From: Enteractinococcus helveticum | Lineage (GTDB): Bacteria; Actinomycetota; Actinomycetes; Actinomycetales; Micrococcaceae | DNA length: 64,000 nt | Reading direction: 5' to 3' | Assembly: GCF_001657475.1 (NCBI RefSeq) | Contig: NZ_LXEY01000019.1 | Location: 124,001-188,000, forward strand | Part shown: in pieces, positions 1-8,636 of the stretch | How the letters are laid out: every line of letters begins with the position of its first letter | How positions within the stretch are numbered: position 1 is the stretch's first letter | The notes under the pieces: model-generated | Databases searched by the model: none | Seen by the model: the letters and a program-made list of their open reading frames with translations, nothing else | What the model was told of the DNA's origin: nothing | Translations under genes and position numbers: made by a program

Positions 1-1
1 T

Positions 2-841
2 GTCGCCCACGCAGTGTGGGGTATGGCCAAAGCTCTCACACCGGATGTCCGTAGGATCGTTATCGGACTCGCTGCCGTGGGACTTGCACTGTTCTTGCCA
101 GGAAATTTGGGGCAAATCGTCGCCATCGTAGTCGGTCTAGTCCTGGGCATGCTGTGGTGCCGCAACATTTTGGGCTCCAGCCTGCCACCGTTGACCGTGG
201 CGATTTCCAAGCGCGTAGGGATAATCTGTGCTGCGTTATTTGTCGTGCTCCTGGTCGGGTTACCCGTCCTGACGGCCATACTGGAAAACCCGTGGGTGAG
301 TTTGACCGATGCGTTTTATCGCGCCGGAGCACTAGTTTTCGGCGGGGGACACGTGGTGCTACCGCTATTGCAAGGCGAGCCTGCGGTGGTGGAAGCGGTG
401 ACTCAAGATCAATTCCTGGCTGGTTATGGTGCCGCTCAAGCCGTCCCCGGACCATTATTTACCTTTGCCGCCTACTTAGGATTTGAGATGGGCACTGGAT
501 CGGCTCCCTGGCTCAGCGCTACAGTCGCACTGGTCGCAATTTTCCTGCCCGGCATCCTGTTGTTACTGGCGGTTCTACCGTTTTGGGGCCAACTCCAACA
601 GAACAGTCTGGTCCGGGCTGGCGTGGCCGGTGCAAATGCTGCCGTGGTGGGCATCCTTGCTGCAGCACTGATCCATCCAATCATCACATCAGGCATCACT
701 GGTATCGCACCATTGATCATTGCGGTCGGGTGTTTTGTGCTCCTGATGTTTGCAAAACTGCCCGCCTGGGCCGTGGTCCTGATTGGTGGGCTGGGTGGTG
801 TGCTCGCTGCTGTGTCGGACATTGGGATGGGTTGGGGATAA
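2..841 (+). CDS. chrA: Chromate transporter ChrA, C-terminal part (cut by window edge)
   Basis: Proton-linked inner-membrane chromate exporter of the CHR family. The reading frame is open to the first bases of the window, so the N-terminal half lies outside; the GTG at 14 is internal to the family alignment, because the codons before it (V-A-H-A) continue the usual family sequence. The visible part holds the end of the first CHR repeat and all of the second: long hydrophobic segments, the G-G-G-H-V-V-L-P-L motif (about nt 340-366) and the A-Q-A-V-P-G-P-L motif (about nt 434-458), both signatures of ChrA. Full-length ChrA is near 400 residues; about 279 are present. No partner gene for chromate resistance (chrB or a regulator) follows. 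Substrate is assigned by family only; some members carry other oxyanions. Confidence 0.9.
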   Translation, partial: VAHAVWGMAKALTPDVRRIVIGLAAVGLALFLPGNLGQIVAIVVGLVLGMLWCRNILGSSLPPLTVAISKRVGIICAALFVVLLVGLPVLTAILENPWVSLTDAFYRAGALVFGGGHVVLPLLQGEPAVVEAVTQDQFLAGYGAAQAVPGPLFTFAAYLGFEMGTGSAPWLSATVALVAIFLPGILLLLAVLPFWGQLQQNSLVRAGVAGANAAVVGILAAALIHPIITSGITGIAPLIIAVGCFVLLMFAKLPAWAVVLIGGLGGVLAAVSDIGMGWG

Positions 842-873
842 GCCGAAGATTCGGCGCTGGGATGCTCGAATCG

Positions 874-900
874 TTGATTCGGGGGTCTATGGCGTAGACT
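874..900 (+). promoter_or_regulatory. Candidate promoter for the DEAD-box helicase
   Basis: TTGATT (874-879) and TAGACT (895-900) lie 15 bp apart in the gap between chrA and the helicase. The -10 box matches the actinobacterial TANNNT form; the spacer is slightly short. It would give a 5' leader of about 120-170 nt, which would fit post-transcriptional control of a helicase gene, but this is inference. Confidence 0.35.
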
Positions 901-1072
901 GCCAACAGCCAGCTGATCGGGAACTTCCCCATCGGTGCCGGCCAGTACCGCGTTGAGTGGCCTTTGTATAGTCGCTCCGCCTGTGCCAGGGCCGGGTCTT
1001 CCATTTACCCGGACGGATTCATTTTTCGTGACTTCTCTTGATTACGCCGCCAAAACTGGCGGTTCATCCACT

Positions 1073-2503
1073 ATGCCTTCTTCTGCAATTGATAGTTCAG
1101 AAAACGGCTTTACCCAACTTGGTGTTCCTACCGAACTCGCCGCCGCCCTTGCGGCACAAGACATTACCTCTCCTACCCCAATTCAAGCCGCAACGCTGCC
1201 AGATTCACTGGCCGGTCGCGACGTGTTGGGCCGCGGGCGCACCGGATCGGGCAAATCGATTGCCTTCATGCTGCCCACTACCGCCCGGCTGAATAACGGC
1301 GGAACTGCAACGGCTCGACGTCCGCGCTCACTTGTGCTGGCACCGACCCGAGAGCTAGCGCTGCAACTTGCCGAAACCTTCGAACCGCTGGGCGCTGCAA
1401 GCGGCCTCAAATCCGCCACCGTATTCGGTGGCGTAGGACAAAACCCACAGGTCAGGGCATTACGCCGCGGCGTTGATGTGTTGGTCGCCTGCCCGGGGCG
1501 CCTGCTTGATCTGATCGGTCAAGGCCACGCCGATCTATCAGAGATCGAAGTACTCGTCATCGACGAAGCCGATCACATGGCGGATATGGGCTTTTTGCCG
1601 CTGGTCCGACGTATCCTGGATCAGGTGCCGGCCAGAGCTCAGAAGATGCTGTTCTCCGCCACGCTTGATGCCGGTGTCAACGGCCTGGTGAAGCGCTACC
1701 TGAAAAACCCGGTCGCGCATGAAGCGGATTCTGCGGTGTCACCGGTGGCCAAAATGGATCACCACGTCATCACGGTTGATTCGGATGAACGGCTTCGCAC
1801 CCTGGCCAACCTGTGTGCAGCCGAAGGCCGCACCATCGTCTTTACCCGCACCAAACACGGCGCCAAACGCACGGCCAAACAACTGCGCCAACGCGGCGTG
1901 ACCGCGCTGGAACTGCACGGCAACCTGTCGCAAAATGCGCGAACCCGCAACCTGCAGGCCTTCCATGACGGTGCTGCCGGAACCCTGGTGGCCACCGATA
2001 TTGCGGCTCGTGGCATCCACGTTGACGACGTTGCTCTGGTGGTCCACGCTGATCCACCGGCTGAGCACAAAGCGTATTTGCATCGCTCTGGCCGAACTGC
2101 CCGCGCTGGCCAAGCTGGCACGGTCATCACTTTGGCGCTGCCAGATCTCACCGGGGAAGTCCACAAGCTGATGCGCGCGGCAAAGATTTCCCCGACCCTA
2201 CACGATGATGGGGCTACCCGCGATCTGCTCGACGAATTAGTCCCCGGACCACGCCAATTCTTGGAACCCGTCGAGCTTGCTCGTCAACTGGATCTCGCCG
2301 TTCCCGCTGCACAACCTGCGCAACGCAACGGACGACCACGTCGTAGCCCTGACCGTGAAGACACCCCTCGTGGTGGCGGCGGCCAGCGCTCCCGGAATCG
2401 CCGCGGCCGTTCACACGGCGATCAGAAGCCTTCGGGCCAACGAGCCACGTCCGGGCGTCGTCGTGGCAATCGCCGTCGGACCGACGGGCCAGCAGCTCAC
2501 TAA
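1073..2503 (+). CDS. DEAD-box ATP-dependent RNA helicase
   Basis: RNA helicase of the DEAD-box family (RhlE/DeaD type), unwinding short RNA duplexes with ATP in the cytoplasm. In order the protein shows the Q-motif region (F-T-Q-L-G-V and S-P-T-P-I-Q-A), motif I G-R-T-G-S-G-K-S, Ia P-T-R-E-L-A, motif II V-L-D-E-A-D (here V-I-D-E-A-D), motif III S-A-T, then the second RecA domain with motif V A-T-D-I-A-A-R-G-I and motif VI H-R-S-G-R-T-A-R. After about residue 410 the tail is Arg/Gly-rich and disordered, typical for RNA binding. Start is uncertain: ATG 1073 has a weak GGCGG upstream; GTG 1028 and 935 are in frame without clear ribosome binding sites. It stands alone and ends at a strong hairpin at 2515-2566. 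Likely role in ribosome assembly, mRNA decay or cold adaptation; the precise subgroup cannot be fixed here. Confidence 0.93.
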   Translation: MPSSAIDSSENGFTQLGVPTELAAALAAQDITSPTPIQAATLPDSLAGRDVLGRGRTGSGKSIAFMLPTTARLNNGGTATARRPRSLVLAPTRELALQLAETFEPLGAASGLKSATVFGGVGQNPQVRALRRGVDVLVACPGRLLDLIGQGHADLSEIEVLVIDEADHMADMGFLPLVRRILDQVPARAQKMLFSATLDAGVNGLVKRYLKNPVAHEADSAVSPVAKMDHHVITVDSDERLRTLANLCAAEGRTIVFTRTKHGAKRTAKQLRQRGVTALELHGNLSQNARTRNLQAFHDGAAGTLVATDIAARGIHVDDVALVVHADPPAEHKAYLHRSGRTARAGQAGTVITLALPDLTGEVHKLMRAAKISPTLHDDGATRDLLDELVPGPRQFLEPVELARQLDLAVPAAQPAQRNGRPRRSPDREDTPRGGGGQRSRNRRGRSHGDQKPSGQRATSGRRRGNRRRTDGPAAH

Positions 2504-2514
2504 CGCCTCGACGC

Positions 2515-2566
2515 AAATGCGCCAGTCAGGTGGAAGATTCTTTCCACTGACTGGCGCATTTTTGTT
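2515..2566. terminator. Bidirectional hairpin terminator between convergent genes
   Basis: A stem of about 20 bp (left arm from 2515, right arm 2541-2561) with one bulged G and a short loop is followed by a T-run at 2559-2563 on the plus strand and preceded by an A-run for the minus strand. It sits between the helicase stop (2503) and the stop of the convergent membrane protein (2579), so it can serve both. Confidence 0.85.
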
Positions 2567-2578
2567 ATGCCGTGGCTT

Positions 2579-3940
2579 TTACTGTTGCGGTCCCGACGGG
2601 TAGCCGCCCGGCTGCGCACCGTAGCCACCATAGGGTGGGGTGCCGGGTTGTTGGCCATAGGGTGGCTGCTGCGGTTGCTGGTACCCGAATTGCTGTGGTG
2701 CTGGCTGAGTCGGGGGAGTCCCGGGCGTCTGGGCCTGATGCGCATCAGAAGTTTTTGGCGCGGTATAGATCATGATCCCGGCCAACAGGACCAGTGACAT
2801 AAACAGCATCCAGATCACCGAGAAACTGGTGTGTTGCAGTGTGAAGAACCCCAGCAGTGCGGTGGTGCGGCCGATCATCATGAACGCAGCACCGAAACTG
2901 ACCGCGATAAAGAAGAACCGCATCCAGGCAGAAGGTTTGAGCAACTGCAGGATGGACAAGGTGACGGTCGCCAGGAATAGCAGCAGGATCATCCACCCAC
3001 CCGAGGCCAAATGCGAGCTCGAGGGGACACCGAAACCGCCCACACTCGGGCCAAAGAAAAAGCCAAACAACGTCATGAACGCGGCGCCACCGGTAACGAA
3101 TAGGCCCCAAGTGCGTGCGCTGTTCAAGTTAATCGGGGTGTGCTGCCGTGGTCGCGGCTGGAACGCCTGACCATAAGCCTGACCGTACGGTGGCTGTTGA
3201 CCATATGGCTGCTGTCCGTAACCATAAGGCGGTTGCTGTTGCTGGTAGCCGTAGGGCTGCTGACCGAAGCCACCTGGTGGTGCCTGGTGTTGCTGCTGGG
3301 ATTGGGAATGCTGGGACGCAGATGACGACGTCGCCCCTGGCCAACCCCAGATCGGTTCACCGTGCTGCGCTTGGCCGGAGGCAGCGTCTTGCTGTGCGGC
3401 ATCCGGCATCGGCATGGTTGCTGCAGACTCTTCGGCATCGGAGGACGTGGCATCAGCGGCGTGAGCTTGAGCAGTTGGATCCGGCATGGCCCACGGCTGG
3501 TGGGGTTGGTCAGACTCTTCTGGAGTCGCGGCGTCCTCGGCCTGATCGGTCGCGGCAGGATCGTCACTGCGCGGGTGATCGGCAATCGTCTCGGTGACAT
3601 CGACTTCGGCCTCATCATTGACCGGATCCGGTTCCGGGCCGTCAGCTTCGCCGTCGGCGGGTTCCAGTGTTGAGGTCTGAGCCTCGGCAGCCTCCGCGGG
3701 CTCAAAAACTTTCGTCGCATCGTCGTCGGCAGCAGGCTCTTGCGTCTGAGCGGTCACGGCTTGTGCAGCGGTCTGTTCTGCCTGACGATCCCGAATCCAC
3801 CCGGCGAGCCCCGGATACACGTTGGGGTGAGCCAGAATGTCATCCCAAGATTCGGGGTGACTCTGCGCGAGTTCTTGGAGTCGGTGCGGGGAAATGGCCG
3901 GATCGGTCAGATCGACCGGATCCTGAGGGGAGTGCGTCAT
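2579..3940 (-). CDS. Variant-LRR N-terminal, Pro/Gln/Tyr-rich membrane protein
   Basis: Unknown function. The start at ATG 3940 is chosen because AAAGGA lies at the right distance upstream; an in-frame start at 4036 has none. The first ~55 residues (D-P-A-I-S-P-x-x-L-Q-E-L-A-x-x-H-P ... P-G-L-x-x-W-I) resemble the variant leucine-rich repeat domain found at the N terminus of many actinobacterial membrane proteins. Next comes an acidic Ala/Glu/Asp-rich stretch, then tandem Q-P-P-Y-G-Y-G-Q-type repeats, then about four hydrophobic helices, and a second Pro/Gln/Tyr/Gly-rich tail ending the protein. The layout is a four-helix membrane domain between two disordered, low-complexity arms. It is monocistronic and divergent from the vanW-like gene. 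The family is recognised in part; the role in the envelope is not known. Confidence 0.8.
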   Translation of the reverse strand: MTHSPQDPVDLTDPAISPHRLQELAQSHPESWDDILAHPNVYPGLAGWIRDRQAEQTAAQAVTAQTQEPAADDDATKVFEPAEAAEAQTSTLEPADGEADGPEPDPVNDEAEVDVTETIADHPRSDDPAATDQAEDAATPEESDQPHQPWAMPDPTAQAHAADATSSDAEESAATMPMPDAAQQDAASGQAQHGEPIWGWPGATSSSASQHSQSQQQHQAPPGGFGQQPYGYQQQQPPYGYGQQPYGQQPPYGQAYGQAFQPRPRQHTPINLNSARTWGLFVTGGAAFMTLFGFFFGPSVGGFGVPSSSHLASGGWMILLLFLATVTLSILQLLKPSAWMRFFFIAVSFGAAFMMIGRTTALLGFFTLQHTSFSVIWMLFMSLVLLAGIMIYTAPKTSDAHQAQTPGTPPTQPAPQQFGYQQPQQPPYGQQPGTPPYGGYGAQPGGYPSGPQQ

Positions 3941-4147
3941 CTGCGGTGTCCTTTGATGCTCATCAAGACGTGCCTGAGTTCTATTGTGACGGTGTCGCAG
4001 CGCTCCAGGTGGCGTGGAAACCTGAGACGTTGACACCGCATGAAGAGTCTAGCTGAGCCAAATAACGCGTCATACTGTAAGTAGTCACACAGTTTAGGAT
4101 AGATTTTGATTCGCAACCGTGCGCGTATAACAGTTGCATATATTTGG

Positions 4148-4175
4148 GCGGCGTCGCGGGGTGAAACCCGCCGCC
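4148..4175. promoter_or_regulatory. GC-rich stem-loop upstream of the VanW-domain gene
   Basis: GGCGG...CCGCC outer arms enclose an inner CGGG/CCCG pair about 20 nt before the ATG at 4196. In the 5' leader it could tune translation of the envelope operon; it has no T-run and is not a good intrinsic terminator. The rest of the 255-nt divergent gap (3941-4195) shows no gene. Confidence 0.3.
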
Positions 4176-4195
4176 GTATTGTATGAGTAGAACAT

Positions 4196-6616
4196 ATGGC
4201 TGACGAAAACACACCACAGCATCCGGACCCATCGCATCACAACGATGACGAGGCCTCCACACACCAACAAACCAACGAGCAGACCCAGGCGTTACCGTCA
4301 CTTGCCGACGACGCCGAGGGGACTGCAGCGCGCCGTGACGACGCCGACACCGATGGTGCAACCTGGCAGGCTGATTCCGCAGCAACCGATCCGGCTGACG
4401 ACGAGCAGACGCAAGACGACGACGTCGCAGCCGGCGATGAACTCGCCGAGCATGCGGCGAGTGATGATGAGGCCACTGATGAGGTGGGGCAACAACCGGC
4501 CGAAGATGCTCAGCCGGCCCGGAGCGTGACCGAAGAGGTCGATCCCGAAACGCGCATGCTGCAACAGATTGCCGCTCTCAAAGCTGACGACGCGCCCACC
4601 GATGAGGCCGAAGCAGCGGCTGCTGCTGAGACTGCAGGCGACCAGGACTCGGGTGAGGAAGCCGCAGTGCAGGAAACTTCTGTGGATGACACGCAGGACG
4701 ATGCCGTGCCACACACCACGGTGGTCTATGATGCTCCGCTGAGTGCTGAGTCAGCCGATCAGCCAGACCAGACCCAGGCGATGCCGCCGATCTCGGTGGC
4801 GGCAACAAGCGGTTCAACCGCTGGGCCCAACGAGCCTGCTCCGACCGGGCGTACGAAGAAACGCCGCTGGCCGTGGTTGCTGGTTGGCCTGGTGGTCCTA
4901 TTGGGCGGCGGCTACGTGGCTGCTGCATTTGCCACCCAGGATTCCCTACCCGCGACCTTGACGGTCGAAGGTGTTGATGTGTCTGGACTGTCGGTCGAAG
5001 AGGCCGCGCCGAGGTTAGAAGAGGCCTTTGCTCAGCGCGCCCAGCGCGAGATTTTGGTGACCGTTGCAGACCAGGAAGCAACGCTGATTCCTGCGGAATC
5101 CGGCTACAGCTACGACGTCGATGCGACCCTGAATGACCTCACGGATCTGACATTCAACCCGGTGGATCTGTGGGCACGGATGTTTGGCGAGGCCCACGTG
5201 TCGGCCCAGAAATCTGTGGATGAGGAAACTTCATCCGAGACAATTGCCGGGCTAGCCGAACAATTGAGCTTTGATCCAACGGCGGGCTCGGTGGTCTATG
5301 AGGGCGCCGAACTGGAGTACACCGAGCCGATTCATGGTTTCACCGTGGACGACGAAGCCCTGACCGAACTGGTGGCTGAAGAATGGTTGGGCGAAGCAAC
5401 CGAACTGACCGCACCAGGTGAGGCTGAGGCCCCTGCGGTCTCGGCCGAGCAGTGGGAACAATTTGTTGCCGACACCGCCCAACCGCTGGTGGAGGGCAAC
5501 TATTCGGTCACCGCCGATGATGCGACCACCGAGCTGACCCCTGCCCAATTGGGATCCGCTGCCGAAGTGCGCGTTGAAGGTGCCGCCGAACAAACCGCCG
5601 CCACCGACCAGGCCGAGGACGAGACCTCCCAAGAGCCCGAATCGACCGAATCCGAGGATGACCAAGGCGTGCGCCCGGTCTTGATCTTGGATGGCGAAGC
5701 CCTTACTGACGCGCTGGCCGAGAATAACTCCGAGTTTGCCTCCACGAACGAGGACGCCACCGTGCGGCTGACCGGCAGTGCGGGCTCGGCCCGTCCAGAA
5801 GTTGTGCCCGGCTCCACCGGGCGCGGCGTCGACAATGAACAAGTCGTGGATGAGATCCTGGCGGATCTGCGCGGGGAGCAAACCCGTGCCATTACCGTGG
5901 AGCTGCACGAGGTCGAACCCGAAGTCACCACCGAAGATGCCGAAGCCTGGGACGTCAACCATATCGAGGCCGAATACGCCACCCCGTACCCGCCACAGGA
6001 TGGCCCTCGGACCGCCAACCTGCGGGTCGGCGCAGACCGCGTCAACGGCACCGTCGTCATGCCCGGCGAAGAATTCAACCTCGATGCCATCCTGGCCCCG
6101 ATCACCGCGGCCAATGGCTACCACTCATCCGGTGTTGTCGAATCCGGGGTGACCACCAATGCGATTGGTGGCGGACTGTCTCAGATCGCCACCATGTCCT
6201 ATAACGCCGGGTTCTTGGGTGGCATGGAAATTATCGAACACAAACCCCACTCCCGCTGGTTTGACCGCTACCCGCAAGGCCGCGAATCCACGTACTGGGA
6301 AGGCCAAATCAATGTTCGGTGGAAAAATGACACCGACGCACCCGTGATTGTGGAAATGTGGCTGGCCAATAACCAAGTCCACACCCGACTGTGGGGCTCG
6401 AACTACTACGACGTCTCAACCACCACCTCAGACCCGTATAACTACACAGCATCCCCAACTATTCGCAATAACGACTCCGAATGCATCGCCGAAAGTGGCG
6501 GCCGCCAAGGCTTCACCGTTGATGTTCACCGCACCAAGACCCCGGCCGGTGGCTCACCGATCGAAGAATCCTGGCGTTGGGCCTACTCTGGCTGGCCAAC
6601 CGTTATTTGTGAGTAA
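4196..6616 (+). CDS. VanW-domain peptidoglycan-binding membrane protein
   Basis: Large envelope protein of the VanW/YoaR type. Residues 1-220 are very acidic and probably disordered in the cytoplasm; residues about 222-245 (R-R-W-P-W-L-L-V-G-L...) form one membrane anchor; the outside part begins with the motif V-x-G-V-D-V-S-G-L-S, typical of the PG_binding_4 repeats that precede VanW domains, with a second repeat near residues 340-420. The VanW domain spans about residues 605-735 (A-N-L-R-V-G-A ... P-G-E-E-F-N-L ... G-G-G-L-S-Q-I-A-T ... Y-N-A). In contrast to vancomycin gene clusters there is no vanHAX nearby, so a housekeeping role in wall metabolism is more likely than resistance. The stop overlaps the start of the lytic transglycosylase by 8 nt, indicating coupled translation. 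The exact biochemical activity of VanW domains is not established. Confidence 0.88.
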   Translation: MADENTPQHPDPSHHNDDEASTHQQTNEQTQALPSLADDAEGTAARRDDADTDGATWQADSAATDPADDEQTQDDDVAAGDELAEHAASDDEATDEVGQQPAEDAQPARSVTEEVDPETRMLQQIAALKADDAPTDEAEAAAAAETAGDQDSGEEAAVQETSVDDTQDDAVPHTTVVYDAPLSAESADQPDQTQAMPPISVAATSGSTAGPNEPAPTGRTKKRRWPWLLVGLVVLLGGGYVAAAFATQDSLPATLTVEGVDVSGLSVEEAAPRLEEAFAQRAQREILVTVADQEATLIPAESGYSYDVDATLNDLTDLTFNPVDLWARMFGEAHVSAQKSVDEETSSETIAGLAEQLSFDPTAGSVVYEGAELEYTEPIHGFTVDDEALTELVAEEWLGEATELTAPGEAEAPAVSAEQWEQFVADTAQPLVEGNYSVTADDATTELTPAQLGSAAEVRVEGAAEQTAATDQAEDETSQEPESTESEDDQGVRPVLILDGEALTDALAENNSEFASTNEDATVRLTGSAGSARPEVVPGSTGRGVDNEQVVDEILADLRGEQTRAITVELHEVEPEVTTEDAEAWDVNHIEAEYATPYPPQDGPRTANLRVGADRVNGTVVMPGEEFNLDAILAPITAANGYHSSGVVESGVTTNAIGGGLSQIATMSYNAGFLGGMEIIEHKPHSRWFDRYPQGRESTYWEGQINVRWKNDTDAPVIVEMWLANNQVHTRLWGSNYYDVSTTTSDPYNYTASPTIRNNDSECIAESGGRQGFTVDVHRTKTPAGGSPIEESWRWAYSGWPTVICE

Positions 6617-7376
6617 CACTTCACGCCCGCGGCGTCTGCGCGCCGTGACCTATGCGGTGATACTGTGCTGTGCGCTGGGGGTGCTGGCCGCAACCCCGGT
6701 GCTGGCGACCTCCACGATTCTGCGCACCGAATTGGGCATCCTGCTCACCGGTGCCACCGCTCGCGACGCCACGGTTGCCGAATCCCCGGAATTCACCGCC
6801 GAAGTCATCACTGGCTTACGCCTGGACCCTGCCTGGATCCAGGACGCCGCCCAGGCCACCGGCATCTCCGAACGCGCACTGGCTGCCTATACCGCCGCAA
6901 CCCTGACCATCCAGCACGAACACCCCGAATGCAACATCGGGTGGAATACCCTGGCAGCCATCGGCTATGTCGAAACCCGCCACGGCACCATCTACGGATC
7001 AGCACTGGATGACGACGGCGTGGCCGTGCCTGCCATTACCGGCCCGGCACTGGACGGCGGACAGTTCAAGGGCATTCCCGATAGTGACAACGGCGCACTG
7101 GACGGCGACACCACCTGGGACCGGGCGGTTGGACCAATGCAATTCATTCCGCAAAGCTGGGAAATCTACGGCCGCGACGGCAACGGCGATGGCATTGCCG
7201 ACCCACAAAATATTGATGATGCGGCACTTAGCGCCGCCGCACTGCTGTGCGCCAGAGGCGGAGATCTGACCAACACGACCAACTGGATCCGTGCCGTGCA
7301 CGCCTATAACCAAAGCATTGAGTACAACCACAAGGTCGTTGATGTGGCCAACCACTATGCTCACGCTGCCCAATGA
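6609..7376 (+). CDS. Secreted lytic transglycosylase (SLT_2/MltB-like)
   Basis: Predicted periplasmic or cell-wall enzyme that cleaves the MurNAc-GlcNAc bond in peptidoglycan. The GTG at 6609 overlaps the end of the VanW gene; the N terminus then has a basic patch (R-P-R-R-L-R) and a hydrophobic stretch ending A-T-P-V-L-A, a convincing signal peptide. The catalytic domain shows A-A-I-G-Y-V-E-T-R-H-G, where E is the catalytic acid, then G-P-M-Q-F-I-P-Q-S-W and D-G-N-G-D-G-x-A-D-P-Q-N-I-D-D-A, the classic MltB/SLT_2 signature, and the A-Y-N-Q-S motif near the end. At 255 residues it is a compact catalytic unit with no wall-binding repeats of its own; the upstream VanW-domain protein may supply that. 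A longer in-frame ORF starts inside vanW at 6348 but would have no signal peptide. Confidence 0.87.
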   Translation: MSNTSRPRRLRAVTYAVILCCALGVLAATPVLATSTILRTELGILLTGATARDATVAESPEFTAEVITGLRLDPAWIQDAAQATGISERALAAYTAATLTIQHEHPECNIGWNTLAAIGYVETRHGTIYGSALDDDGVAVPAITGPALDGGQFKGIPDSDNGALDGDTTWDRAVGPMQFIPQSWEIYGRDGNGDGIADPQNIDDAALSAAALLCARGGDLTNTTNWIRAVHAYNQSIEYNHKVVDVANHYAHAAQ

Positions 7377-7502
7377 AGCTTTCAGACCGGTCGTTGAAGA
7401 TGAAGAGCGCAATTTCCTGCTGCAAGGGTTGAGGGGATTCTTCACGGGTGGTGCTGGTGTTGCCGCGCCGAAACATTCGAATCTGTAAAAGAGAATGGAC
7501 AG

Positions 7503-7790
7503 ATGGACGCTGGAGATACTGTGAGCCACGGAGGAGTGCTTTCGAGGCGACGGAAAATTTTTGAGAGTGTGGTGGTGTTGGTTTTTGCCGTCCTGCTTGT
7601 GGCAATGATGTACGTGTTTCTGCAGCCGTGGTTGGACACGAAAGGTCAGCAGTGGGTGCAGTGCGACGTGGTCGATGTTCTCGACATGTCACAGCGAAAC
7701 AGTGTCGCGTTGTGGGGTGGAGCGTCCACCGGTTCCGTCATCGGTGGTGGTGTGGATACTCTGCAACAAATCGTCCTAGATCCAGAATAG
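7503..7790 (+). CDS. Small single-span membrane protein, unknown
   Basis: Ninety-five residues with a basic N terminus (L-S-R-R-R-K) and one clear membrane helix (V-V-V-L-V-F-A-V-L-L-V-A-M-M-Y-V-F-L), then about 50 polar residues ending in a glycine-rich segment. GTG 7521 is an alternative start with GGAG five bases upstream and would remove six residues. It is followed within 20 nt by the Imm1-like membrane protein, so the two are probably co-transcribed. No family recognised. The base composition is lower in G+C than the genes on either side, in keeping with recently acquired DNA. Confidence 0.5.
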   Translation: MDAGDTVSHGGVLSRRRKIFESVVVLVFAVLLVAMMYVFLQPWLDTKGQQWVQCDVVDVLDMSQRNSVALWGGASTGSVIGGGVDTLQQIVLDPE

Positions 7791-7808
7791 TGAGTACGGA
7801 ATGTCTAA

Positions 7809-8636
7809 TTGGCGAACAACGAGTCGATCGAGCCTGATCTTAGCCATTATAGTTTTCGGGCTTTTTTCTTGCTCGCGTTTGTAGGCCCGGTATTTATCTC
7901 TGAACCTGACCACGTAGGCTGGATCGTTCTAGTAAGCGTAGCGGCGTTTGTGATATTTTTCGGACTCGCAAATTTACACCTGCGGCCGAAGTACTATGTG
8001 TCCGGTTGGATAATACTTATCGTATTCGTCTTGGGGTATGTGGTGTTATTTTTTCTGCGTGGCAGTGACATCCGTCCCGATTCGCATTGGTTCTTCATTA
8101 GCCCACTGGGTTATATTTTCGCAGCACTCGTTATTAAGCCGCCCGACAAGATGGAGCAGAAGGCATCTTTGCGCAGCCTGTCGGGTGGTTACGAGTTGCA
8201 GTGCTGGTCCTCGAAATCTCAAATCTCGCCACCAACGGGGGACTTTCGTGAACTGGTTCGACGCCTTGACGGTGTGAAATTGACTCTCGTGCGCGTGACA
8301 CGGAAGACCCACTGCTTGGAGATCGCTGGCGGCGCGGAAGGGCGCTGTGTTTTATATTATTCGGCTGATTTTCGTGATGACAATACTTGGTTTGTCTACA
8401 CCGGTACAGTGAGTGAAACCGAGCCTGGAGATAAGGAGCAGCTGATGTTTCTAGGAGACATCAAAGGTTATATTCGAGAGAACCTCTGGTGCTACGCAGA
8501 TGAGGCACAGCAGGTAGTAGAAGACTTCTTGAGGCACGGGTCTATCGACACCGGCACTAATTCTCGATGGATAAACAGGGGCCCTATGGCTGGCGGGTTA
8601 CGTCCGAGCTTGCCTGTCATAACATCTGATACCTGA
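7809..8636 (+). CDS. Membrane protein with Imm1-like immunity domain (tentative)
   Basis: The first ~125 residues contain four hydrophobic helices (A-F-F-L-L-A-F-V-G-P-V-F, I-V-L-V-S-V-A-A-F-V-I-F-F, G-W-I-I-L-I-V-F-V-L-G-Y-V-V-L, F-I-S-P-L-G-Y-I-F-A-A-L-V-I). The C-terminal ~130 residues are soluble and show the order seen in Imm1-type immunity proteins of contact-dependent toxin systems: L-x-x-L-D-G-V ... L-E-I-A-G-G-A-E-G-R-C-V-L-Y-Y ... D-D-N-T-W-F-V-Y ... G-D-x-x-x-Y-x-x-E-N-L ... A-D-E-A-x-x-V-V-E-D-F-L-x-x-G ... R-W. The domain call rests on pattern memory and should be tested. The start is TTG 7809; an overlapping frame from ATG 7801 gives a 27-residue lipoprotein-signal-like peptide that soon stops. 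No intact toxin gene is visible next to it. A+T-rich compared with its surroundings. Confidence 0.5.
   Translation: MANNESIEPDLSHYSFRAFFLLAFVGPVFISEPDHVGWIVLVSVAAFVIFFGLANLHLRPKYYVSGWIILIVFVLGYVVLFFLRGSDIRPDSHWFFISPLGYIFAALVIKPPDKMEQKASLRSLSGGYELQCWSSKSQISPPTGDFRELVRRLDGVKLTLVRVTRKTHCLEIAGGAEGRCVLYYSADFRDDNTWFVYTGTVSETEPGDKEQLMFLGDIKGYIRENLWCYADEAQQVVEDFLRHGSIDTGTNSRWINRGPMAGGLRPSLPVITSDT

Noticed and set aside
935-1072. N-terminal extension of the DEAD-box helicase from 935
   Set aside because: The extra 46 residues are not helicase-like and have no ribosome binding site; later starts fit better.
5252-6124. A 290-codon minus-strand ORF inside the VanW-domain gene
   Set aside because: It is antisense to a strongly supported coding frame, is glycine/valine-rich as expected of the mirror frame of G+C-rich DNA and has no domain.
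7291-7488. A 65-codon plus-strand ORF after the lytic transglycosylase
   Set aside because: Its first half lies out of frame in the transglycosylase gene and no ribosome binding site or domain is present.
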